From JBFWPF01 sp050250135 (GTDB taxonomy: Bacteria > Chlamydiota > Chlamydiia > Chlamydiales > JAFEGQ01), in the NCBI GenBank assembly GCA_050250135.1, contig JBFWPF010000004.1, positions 1-64,000 of the forward strand: DNA of 64,000 bases, given 5' to 3'. The notes below the pieces were generated by a model. The model had not been told where the DNA came from. It worked only from the letters and a program-made list of their open reading frames with translations, and did not search any database. Shown here in pieces: positions 52,187 to 59,786 of this stretch. Each line of letters opens with the position of its first letter. Positions within the stretch are counted from its first letter, which is position 1. Position numbers and translations under genes: made by a program.

Positions 52187-53337
52187 GCCGCGTCCTATTT
52201 GAGATCACTGAAAACGAGCTGGAGACCGGTCTACGGGGCTTTCCTATTGGCTACTGCCCCACCTCTTATGTCGATCCCCAAAAGGGGCTCTTTTACGCCG
52301 ACCACCCCATCTCCGAGTGTGCCCACTGGGAGCCGGCCCAGGTCCTCCACCTCCTTTACCATGGGAAGGAGGGGAGCGCGGCAGAGGTCGCAGATTTTGC
52401 TAAGGAGCTGGAGCGGCGGGCCCCCTGTGATCCCAGTCTGATCGCCTACATCCAAAAGCTCCCCCGTCAGGGGCACCCGATGAAGCTCTTCTCCGCCGCC
52501 CTCCTTCTCGCCGCCGGCTTCGAAGGGACGGGAGACTACCGGGAGGACTGCCTCAACCTGATCGCCAAAATCCCTCAGATCGCCGCCGCCGTCATCAACC
52601 ACCACGCCGGCTGGCCCAGCTCCAACCCCAAGCCCCACCTCGGCTACATGGAGAACTTCACCCATATGCTGGGCGTCCCCGACAAGAGCGATACCCTCGC
52701 CGATGTCCTCAAGCTCTTCAACGTCCTCCACTACGACCATGGCGGCGGGAACCTCTCGGCCTTTACCGGCAAAGCGGTCGCCTCTGGCCTTGAAGACCTC
52801 TACGGCTCCCTTGCCGGCGCTATGTGTGCCCTAGCTGGCCCTCGCCATGGCCGCGCCAACCAAGACTGTCTCGAGTTTGTCCATGAGCTCTCTGAGCAGC
52901 TCGGCAATAGCCCCACCGAAGCCGCTGTTGAAAAGGCCCTCCGTGACCGCCTCGCCAGCCGGCAGCTGATCTTTGGCTTTGGCCATGCCGTCCTCCGAGT
53001 GGAGGATGCCCGGGCCACCGTCCAGTATGGCCTCCTCGAGCGCTCCTTCCCCGACCACCCCCTCTCTAAACTCGTCCTGCTTCTCCGCAAGGTCGGCCCC
53101 AAGGTCCTTGGCGAAAACCCCAAGATTGCCGATCCCTACCCCAATGTCGATGCTGTCTCGGGCACCCTCCTCACCGCTGCCGGCTTTCCCTACCCCGAGT
53201 ACTTTACGGTCCTCTTTGGCGCCTCCCGCTGCTGCGGCATCGCCATCCAGATCGTCTATGAGCGATTAGAGGCCCGCGGCGGCAAGGGGCTCCCCATCGT
53301 CCGGCCCAAGTATTTCTTTAGGGAGAGGGGCGCGTGA
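52183..53337 (+). CDS. citrate synthase of mitochondrial/eukaryotic type
   Basis: 384 residues from ATG 52183. Unlike usual bacterial GltA it has mitochondrial-type blocks: YDHGGGNLSAFTGKAVASGL (pig His274 equivalent), MCALAGPRHGRANQD, GFGHAVLR (His320 equivalent) and YPNVDAVSGTLL (Asp375 equivalent), then YFTVLFGASRCCGI and LPIVRPKYF. All three catalytic residues are kept. Start ATG overlaps the mdh stop. The N-terminal part is shorter than in eukaryotic enzymes and has no transit-like region. Confidence 0.92.
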   Translation: MSRVLFEITENELETGLRGFPIGYCPTSYVDPQKGLFYADHPISECAHWEPAQVLHLLYHGKEGSAAEVADFAKELERRAPCDPSLIAYIQKLPRQGHPMKLFSAALLLAAGFEGTGDYREDCLNLIAKIPQIAAAVINHHAGWPSSNPKPHLGYMENFTHMLGVPDKSDTLADVLKLFNVLHYDHGGGNLSAFTGKAVASGLEDLYGSLAGAMCALAGPRHGRANQDCLEFVHELSEQLGNSPTEAAVEKALRDRLASRQLIFGFGHAVLRVEDARATVQYGLLERSFPDHPLSKLVLLLRKVGPKVLGENPKIADPYPNVDAVSGTLLTAAGFPYPEYFTVLFGASRCCGIAIQIVYERLEARGGKGLPIVRPKYFFRERGA

Positions 53338-53656
53338 CAAAGATGAGGGCGGCAATGGCTCCCATCGCGCTAAAGGTGACCATCAGTAGATCGGGCCAAA
53401 CCTTGTAGTCGTGGAAGTAGTTGAAGGCAAAGCGGGCTCCAAAGGCCAGCGCAATAACTAGCGCAGCCCAAGCCCACACCCGCTTTCCGCGCATCATCCC
53501 AAAGCCGCAGAAGATGACGACGAGTCCGCCGATTCCTCCTACTACAAGCGAGATAAAGCTGCCTGCGACGAAGTAGCCGATCATCCCGCCGATCAGGCAG
53601 AAAAGGCCGTAGAGCATGACTAAGAGGGAGCAGATTGTCACAGGGCCTTTCTCCAC
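53318..53656 (-). CDS. TMEM14-like small membrane protein
   Basis: 112 residues, four hydrophobic segments with Gly-rich helices: MIGYFVAGSFISLVVGGIGG, VIFCGFGMM, VWAWAALVIALAFGARFAFNY and the last about 90-107. The pattern G-I-GY-x-AGS-x-SL fits the TMEM14/UPF0136 family, best known in eukaryotes, cyanobacteria and some bacteria. It overlaps the lipase-like gene upstream by 19 bases and the convergent citrate synthase by 20. Confidence 0.7.
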   Translation of the reverse strand: MEKGPVTICSLLVMLYGLFCLIGGMIGYFVAGSFISLVVGGIGGLVVIFCGFGMMRGKRVWAWAALVIALAFGARFAFNYFHDYKVWPDLLMVTFSAMGAIAALIFVTRPSP

Positions 53657-56469
53657 TGATTTTCAACGAAAAACGAGCGATGCAGTGGGTGGGTGCGCAT
53701 AGCCATGTTTAGGTAGAAAGCGATGTCGATAGGAGGGGTCGTGTTGTGGTGGCGTACCATGATTTTCCCGTCTAGCGTCAGTTCAACCTTGGCCAGCACC
53801 TTGGGGTTAAGGTTGTATTCTTCATATAAGAACTGACCTTCACCCTCCCCTAGGTGACCACTCAGGCAGCGGGTCAGCTCATCAAAATGATAGGGGTCAA
53901 TATAGTCGGTAATATCATAAGGCGCTGCGGGATCATGGCCATCATCTTCGAACTGACGCAAGCCGTTCATTTTCTTGAAGTTCTGGACGACCTGTTCATC
54001 GGCGCCATCACCCCCCCTAAATTGGTCTTGCGGGATGAAGCGGCCCCCGCATCTTCCTGGGAGCAATCGGGGCTCCCACCGAAAGCCCCACGTGTCTTGA
54101 TGCCCATCGTTCATCGAGGAACGTTCCTCACTTTCCTGCTCCCCGCTTGTGAATCCACCCGTAACTTCGTGCTTATATCGCTCTTGAGTAACATAAGCTG
54201 CAAAGTTTGGGGGCCATTGTTGAATTCTCTTAGGGAGTTTACCGGCCCCGTTGCCGCTCAGCTTTTTTATGTGGCGAGGCTCAAGCGACCATACGAACTT
54301 ATCAATAGCATGTCTGTCATTGATATGTTTTTCAGATTGCCTTGCGAGGAAACGGATGAGCTCATTTGGCTCTGCAAATCCCGCCCCATCACCTAGCCAG
54401 CCGATTGCTTGGGTTACTTTTCCAGCTGACCACCCCGCCCAACTTTTGAGTGTCCTTTTCCAGTCTTGCAAAGAGTCCCAATTACCGGCTGGCGCCTCTT
54501 CAGGTTTCCGATCCTTGTCAGGCAGCTCCTCTTTAGACTGCGTAGTTGGCCTTGTGAGCCTATGGGCGAGCTCTTTGGCGCTGCGCCGTGATTCAAAGGT
54601 GTTCACGATATCAGGGAACGAGAGGTACTCAACGGTTCTAACTGGAATGTCATTGCCTAGGCCCTCGGGGGCTTTGGTAAACTCCCTCACCTTACTAAAG
54701 ATAAACTGTGTCCCCGGGTTATCAAAAGTGACTGCCAGAGGAGTGAAGAACCATGCCGACTCGTAATGACTCAGGGCGCCGCCCAAAGAGTGTCCAGTTG
54801 AGGTGATGTCCCAGGCCTTGAACTTTTTGGGCTCCTCAGGTTTTTCTGGAGGGGGTAACCGGGTGCCAAATAATGGGTTTCGCTTCTGCACCCAGTAATC
54901 TTGTAGACGTTCGCGGTAAGCTCTGTACCTCATCTCATAGTCTTCTACTTCCATTATGTCGCTGTCGCGCGCAATCTCTCTTCTAACGGCCCTAGCAAAA
55001 AGGTGTGCGAGTAGGAACTGGACGTCGAGCTGGTGTGCGACGAGCATACCGTCAGTTAGAAGGTCTCTTGCCAACTCGGTCGCTGAAGAGGTGTCGGTTC
55101 CTCTGTGGGCAATGACATAGTGCTTTCGGCGATCGATAATTTTAGAAAAGACAACACCTTCGTACCCCCCCCGCCCTCCCATGCCAAATTGGCGAGCCGT
55201 GTACTCAACTTGCCAATCGGGAGGGGGGGACTCCACTTCCTGAAGAGCACGTGAACGGGGAGCAATACGAGTTTGGTTGGCGCAAGCTATTTTCTCCCAA
55301 GAGACGTTTACCCAACCGGGAATGTTACGCCTCTCGCCTTCATATGCGCTGGGAATGGCAGAGTTTCTCTTTTTTGCTAGTGCTACCCAATCTTCAATAT
55401 CTTGGATAACTGCGCTGACCGGTTGTCGAGCGGTTGTGGGTATTCGCTTTAGTGCCGTTCCCGCTAGTGCTTCACTGTGCTCAATTTTTCTTATATCGTA
55501 CGCGTGGGGTTTCATCTGTATGACCAGACCGTTCCGGTTTCGCTCATCGTTCCCGCTATCAAAAAGGGGAAAGTCAAGATAAGCAAGCTTGCTTAACCAA
55601 GCATACTCATAGCTAGTAACGCCATAACTTTGAAGGTTTATCGGATCACGGTGCTCGGCTATTTTTTCGTCGTAGACAAGCTGCTTGATACGATCCTCGG
55701 CAAACTCGGTTAGCCAAGGGTATTTGCCGTGCTCTATTTTGCCCTTAGCCTCCTCGTATCTCTCGCGAATAGTTGCAAGGCTATGGGGGTTAGGGAATCC
55801 TTCCCTATTCTGCTTCGTCCGCCACTCGACCTCTTCCCAAAAGGTGCCGATAATCGGCGAGGCCGGCGGGGCTAGATCTTTTACCCAATCACTCAACTGA
55901 AGGACATCTCGAAAACGCTGGTCAGCCGGATGTATGTCGAAACGTTGATTCGCTGCTGTCACTATCAAAGCGGTGAGCCAGTTGAAATAGAGTGCCGCCG
56001 CCGCCGAGTGCTGCTCGTTCGAAATTGAGGAAGTGATAATGATTGGAACATTTGAAATGCTGCTGTGAGTAGGAACAGGTAACTGCTGCTGCTGAATCGT
56101 CTCTCTAATGCCCTTGATTTCAAGCTTTCTCTTTCGCCCAGAAGAGGATTGCCGCTCGGCATAGGGCGTCATCTGTGAGGTAGGAGCTGTTGTTACCAAT
56201 CCGACAGAACCTTGCCAACTTGGACCGGGCCGGCTGTATTGCCAGGTATGGTTCACTACCTGCCGAAAGCTCCCGATAGGAAGCCAGCGAGATAGCATTG
56301 ACAGAGGGGGGCGCGCAGAATTTAGCAGGAAGGTAGCAGCCTGGTATTGCCTCAAGAGTGAACAGAACGATCCCTCTGCTTGCGGAAGAATGGGCCCTGA
56401 GGGGGAGAAGGGGAGAGTAACCCCCTTACCGGAGCACTGAGTGATAAGCTGTAATATGCGTCCTAGCAT
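53638..56469 (-). CDS. large class-3 lipase-domain protein, effector-like
   Basis: 943 residues from ATG 56469; the frame stays open to 56646, but that part overlaps the upstream gene. Hydrolase motifs: YVIAHRGTDTSSATELARDL (oxyanion and acid region), nucleophile elbow GHSLGGALSHYES (Ser near residue 559) and VTFDNPGTQF after it. Long regions on both sides have no recognised domain. The base composition is lower in GC than the surrounding metabolic genes. A phospholipase-type effector is plausible. It follows the 351-residue gene by 7 bases, so the two are co-expressed. Confidence 0.7.
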   Translation of the reverse strand: MLGRILQLITQCSGKGVTLPFSPSGPILPQAEGSFCSLLRQYQAATFLLNSARPPLSMLSRWLPIGSFRQVVNHTWQYSRPGPSWQGSVGLVTTAPTSQMTPYAERQSSSGRKRKLEIKGIRETIQQQQLPVPTHSSISNVPIIITSSISNEQHSAAAALYFNWLTALIVTAANQRFDIHPADQRFRDVLQLSDWVKDLAPPASPIIGTFWEEVEWRTKQNREGFPNPHSLATIRERYEEAKGKIEHGKYPWLTEFAEDRIKQLVYDEKIAEHRDPINLQSYGVTSYEYAWLSKLAYLDFPLFDSGNDERNRNGLVIQMKPHAYDIRKIEHSEALAGTALKRIPTTARQPVSAVIQDIEDWVALAKKRNSAIPSAYEGERRNIPGWVNVSWEKIACANQTRIAPRSRALQEVESPPPDWQVEYTARQFGMGGRGGYEGVVFSKIIDRRKHYVIAHRGTDTSSATELARDLLTDGMLVAHQLDVQFLLAHLFARAVRREIARDSDIMEVEDYEMRYRAYRERLQDYWVQKRNPLFGTRLPPPEKPEEPKKFKAWDITSTGHSLGGALSHYESAWFFTPLAVTFDNPGTQFIFSKVREFTKAPEGLGNDIPVRTVEYLSFPDIVNTFESRRSAKELAHRLTRPTTQSKEELPDKDRKPEEAPAGNWDSLQDWKRTLKSWAGWSAGKVTQAIGWLGDGAGFAEPNELIRFLARQSEKHINDRHAIDKFVWSLEPRHIKKLSGNGAGKLPKRIQQWPPNFAAYVTQERYKHEVTGGFTSGEQESEERSSMNDGHQDTWGFRWEPRLLPGRCGGRFIPQDQFRGGDGADEQVVQNFKKMNGLRQFEDDGHDPAAPYDITDYIDPYHFDELTRCLSGHLGEGEGQFLYEEYNLNPKVLAKVELTLDGKIMVRHHNTTPPIDIAFYLNMAMRTHPLHRSFFVENQWRKAL

Positions 56470-56476
56470 AAGTAGC

Positions 56477-57532
56477 CTATAGATCCTGGAATTTGTTGCC
56501 GGCCATGTTCCAAAGTTCCTCGTACTTATTATCGGCCATCTTCCAGTTACCACCCATTTCGAAAATAAGGGCCTGATAGAAAATGCTCGCTGAAAGGTAG
56601 GTCCATTCCTGCGCGTGCTGCACTCGGTAGGCTTCCTTGCACCCATCCAGCTGCATGTTGCAAGCTAAACGGACAGCTTCATGGAGATTATGAAGGTCAT
56701 CATCAGAGAGCTTTTCCGATGAATCTTCATGGAGTGCAGCGAGTATTCGCCCCATTTGGGCAATTCCATTTAACCGCAGAGTAGATGATTTTTTTGAGTT
56801 AGTAGCAGAATCCGAATGAAGGCTATAAAGTTGTTCTGATAGTTTTACGGCATCTACTATTTTTTTGCTGTCTAATAGGATTCCCGATTTTGCCTTTTCC
56901 AAAGCGTTCAACACTGCCTCTGTTTCCATTTGAAAGTAGCACTCATCCAGAGGCTTCTCGGAAAGCTCGTAATAGGCAGGAATGTTCGTGGCGATGTACT
57001 GGAGTGTCGGGGCTGTGATGAACCAGTGGGATCCTGGCCATAGAGTAGCAAGGGGCGCTAGCAGCGGCAATGCGAAACGAGCTAAATAGTTATCTGTTTT
57101 TTGGGTTGCAGAGGGCGATCGATAGAGGTCTGTTTTTATTTTCCGCTTCCCTAGAAATTCTTCAAAAGGGTTAGCTTTCTCCTTTTTCTTGTCGAGTAAT
57201 TTGTCTAACGAAAACGGGGTCTCGGTTTTCTCTTTTGGAAGCCAACGTTCTATCTCTCTATATGCATCTTTTCTGTGTTCTTCGCGACTTGTTGTGAGGG
57301 CAGAGCTGCTGGCTAGGGGGATCAGCGCTGATGTTGAGCCGGAAAATAGTTTCATGAAGCGGGCCCACAGGCTGGACATCGGCGTGACACGACTCGGCTG
57401 AATGGCCTTAAATCGATTTGCCGGCGAGTAGAGGCTTTGGTATAGCCGGTGTGGCTGCGAGGGCCTGTGCTGAAGGACAAGGGGTATGGAGTGGGCGCAA
57501 ATAGTCTGAATGGTTCTAAAAAGCACTTCCAT
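56477..57532 (-). CDS. uncharacterised protein encoded upstream of the lipase
   Basis: 351 residues from ATG 57532; the longer frame to 57649 runs into lptD and is unlikely. A hydrophobic segment is at about 60-80 and another at about 150-180; the C-terminal half is helical and charged (ECYFQMETEAVLNALEKAKSG, HNLHEAVRLACNMQLDGCKEAY), TPR-like in look but without a clear repeat. AT-richer than average. It could be a partner, chaperone or immunity protein for the lipase; nothing in the sequence proves it. Confidence 0.6.
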   Translation of the reverse strand: MEVLFRTIQTICAHSIPLVLQHRPSQPHRLYQSLYSPANRFKAIQPSRVTPMSSLWARFMKLFSGSTSALIPLASSSALTTSREEHRKDAYREIERWLPKEKTETPFSLDKLLDKKKEKANPFEEFLGKRKIKTDLYRSPSATQKTDNYLARFALPLLAPLATLWPGSHWFITAPTLQYIATNIPAYYELSEKPLDECYFQMETEAVLNALEKAKSGILLDSKKIVDAVKLSEQLYSLHSDSATNSKKSSTLRLNGIAQMGRILAALHEDSSEKLSDDDLHNLHEAVRLACNMQLDGCKEAYRVQHAQEWTYLSASIFYQALIFEMGGNWKMADNKYEELWNMAGNKFQDL

Positions 57533-57596
57533 TGTGAATTCCTTAAAGGCTTTGCAAGGATTGTCCCTTATCCCGCTTAACGGTGCAATCAAAAAG

Positions 57597-59747
57597 TTAC
57601 CACACACTACACCCTCTGCCGAGGCAGCGGGGGCGGCGGGCGGGGCCAAGGGTAAGGCCTAGAGCCACCCGCTCATCCACCTCAGTGTGCTCATAATAGA
57701 GATTGGCCTGCCAACGGCAAGGAAGCAGGAGGTAAAAGGAGAGCTTCCCCTCATTGTAGTTAGGCTTGGGAGGGCGCTGGTCGGCGACCCGAACCCGAAA
57801 GCCATGCCGCGTCTCAAGCTCGATACCAAGGGTGGGAAGGAGGCGGAAAAAGGAGTGGGTCAGGATCGTGTAGCGCTGGTCAGAGAGGGGAGAGTGGAGG
57901 AGAAGCGACTCGGGAGTGAAGGTGTCTAGGGTGAAGTTGAGCGGGTCGGCCTTGCGCCAGGCGTAGGGGCTTCTGTAGCGGAGCTCAACGTTGAAGGCGA
58001 GCCGCTCACTCAGGGTCCACTCGAGGTGGCCATTAAAGTGGTCGATCTGGTTGTGGGAGAGGTTCCAGGCGGCATCAACGATCGCTTCGAGGGAGCGGGT
58101 AGGGGCAAGGGTAAGGCGGCCGTAGAGACGGGGGATCTGGCCGACGATAGCGGGGGTGTCGATAAAGGCATAGGTGAATAGGTCGAGCGAGAGGGGGTGG
58201 TAGAGGCAATCGCTGCTCTGCTTGTAGTAGACCTCCTGGCGGAGGCCAAAGCGGACGTAGCGCAGGTCGGTGTAGGCGTCTCGGCTAGAGAAGATGGGGT
58301 GGGCGTCGTTGCGGCTGGTCGGCTGGATAGCGGCGGTAGCGCGGGCATAGGGCTCGAGGGCATGCTTGCAAGGCCCCCAGAAGCGGGTTAGGCGGGTGCT
58401 CGCCTCGAGATCGGCCCAGACCCAGCCGAGCCATTGGGAGCCAAGGGGGCGGGGATCTGGGGTCATCTGGAGGGTGTTCTCCCCCTCGCCGTAATGGAGG
58501 CCAAGGAGGCGCAGCTCGGGGAGGAGAGTGAGGGCTCTTGTGCAGATGGGGCGGGCAAGGGTTTGCGAGAGGCCAATGCGGGAGGAGCGGAAATTATGGG
58601 GGAAAAAGCCAGGGAGGGGAGTAGAGAAGCTCTGCTTGGCCAGGAGGGTCTCCCAGTAGCCGGCTGAAGCCCGGGTAATCCCGATGATCCCGTAGGGGAG
58701 GGAGAGGGGGAGGGAGGCCATGTCGACGTTGGGTAGCTCCTGGCTGACCAGCTGGAAGGTGTTGAGGCGGGGGCGGGCCCGGATAGCGCCGGTCCAGTAG
58801 GGGGTGGTCCTCCCCCCATCGAACTGGGAGGTGCGGGCGGTGTGGAGGTTAAAGTCGTTAAGGCGGTAGTCGCTCGGCATCTCCCGGTCAGAGAGGGCGT
58901 CGTAAAAGAGGTTGGTCCAGTAGCCACTTGTGAAGCACTCCTGGTAGTTGCCGGCAAACCGGTAGCGGGTCCGCAGGGTGGGATCCTCGATCGATCGGTC
59001 CCGGGCAACGTAAGACTGGGTGTAGGAGCTCCCCTGCCGATTAGAGGGGCACCACTCGGTCTCGATACCGCCAGCAGGGCCCCGTCCAATAATGTACTCG
59101 AGGCGGGCAAAGGCCTTAAGGTCGCCCAGGGTAAGAAAGCGGTAGCGGATCCCAATGCGGCTCCCAAAAATGCCGGCCACCTCGGCCCGGAAGCGTAAAG
59201 GGCTATCAACAAAATTATTTGTGTTAACGGTGAAGGAGGGGAGCCAGAGGAAGGGGATTTTCCCAATGCGCCCTTGGACATTGGTGGCGCTGATCTCCCC
59301 AGACCGGTTGACCGAGACCTTTTGGGCGTAGAGCCCCCACTCGGGGGCCTTTCCCTCGCAGGTGGTGAGGTAGGCCCTTTCGGCGATATAGCAGCCGCGG
59401 GGGAGGATATGGATGAGGCTGGCGCCGAGGTACCAGGGGCCTGTGGCGACCCTACCCTCGTAGAGGCACCCGGTCTCCGAGAGGAAGTCATATTCGAGGC
59501 GGCAGCCGGTCAGGATATCGCACTCCCGCTCCACCATAAGGTCCCCCTCGGCTACGAGGCGGGCGACCCCTTCAGAGCGGGTGTAGGTGATGCAGCGGGC
59601 TTGGATCCGGATCCCGTCGCCGGTCAGGACCCCCCCCTTCGTGGTCGTTAGGGTTCCCCCTTCGATGGTGGGGCTCTCCAGATCGACGGTAACATTGGCG
59701 AGGAGGGGGAGGGAGAGGAAGAGGAAAAAAAAGAGGCGCCTTAGCAT
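57597..59747 (-). CDS. lptD: LptD/OstA-type LPS-assembly outer-membrane protein
   Basis: 716 residues. Signal peptide LRRLFFFLFLSLPLLA, an N-terminal OstA jelly-roll region (GVLTGDGIRIQARCITYTRS, LVAEGDLMVERECDILTG) and a long beta-barrel rich in aromatic strands to the C-terminus. It would insert LPS into the outer leaflet, matching kdsB. Two Cys pairs occur in the N-terminal part. The start codon and first codons lie in the 3' arm and U-tract of an intrinsic-terminator hairpin (59725-59767). A GTG one codon upstream is a less likely start. Confidence 0.8.
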   Translation of the reverse strand: MLRRLFFFLFLSLPLLANVTVDLESPTIEGGTLTTTKGGVLTGDGIRIQARCITYTRSEGVARLVAEGDLMVERECDILTGCRLEYDFLSETGCLYEGRVATGPWYLGASLIHILPRGCYIAERAYLTTCEGKAPEWGLYAQKVSVNRSGEISATNVQGRIGKIPFLWLPSFTVNTNNFVDSPLRFRAEVAGIFGSRIGIRYRFLTLGDLKAFARLEYIIGRGPAGGIETEWCPSNRQGSSYTQSYVARDRSIEDPTLRTRYRFAGNYQECFTSGYWTNLFYDALSDREMPSDYRLNDFNLHTARTSQFDGGRTTPYWTGAIRARPRLNTFQLVSQELPNVDMASLPLSLPYGIIGITRASAGYWETLLAKQSFSTPLPGFFPHNFRSSRIGLSQTLARPICTRALTLLPELRLLGLHYGEGENTLQMTPDPRPLGSQWLGWVWADLEASTRLTRFWGPCKHALEPYARATAAIQPTSRNDAHPIFSSRDAYTDLRYVRFGLRQEVYYKQSSDCLYHPLSLDLFTYAFIDTPAIVGQIPRLYGRLTLAPTRSLEAIVDAAWNLSHNQIDHFNGHLEWTLSERLAFNVELRYRSPYAWRKADPLNFTLDTFTPESLLLHSPLSDQRYTILTHSFFRLLPTLGIELETRHGFRVRVADQRPPKPNYNEGKLSFYLLLPCRWQANLYYEHTEVDERVALGLTLGPARRPRCLGRGCSVW

Positions 59748-59767
59748 CACTTAAATGCTAAGGCGCC
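59725..59767 (-). terminator. intrinsic terminator containing the lptD start codon
   Basis: On the minus strand GGCGCCTTAGCAT, a 7-base loop and ATGCTAAGGCGCC form a perfect 13-bp stem followed by TCTTTTTTTT. It lies 20 bases after the stop at 59787 and looks like the terminator of that gene. The 3' arm begins with the lptD ATG; arm and T-tract encode its first eight residues. Confidence 0.85.
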
Positions 59768-59786
59768 CCCAATAAAAAGAGAAGGT

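Noticed and set aside
58463..59491. Second minus-strand frame of 342 codons in lptD
   Set aside because: Ser/Pro/Thr-rich composition typical of an out-of-frame reading; lptD itself has signal peptide and barrel features.
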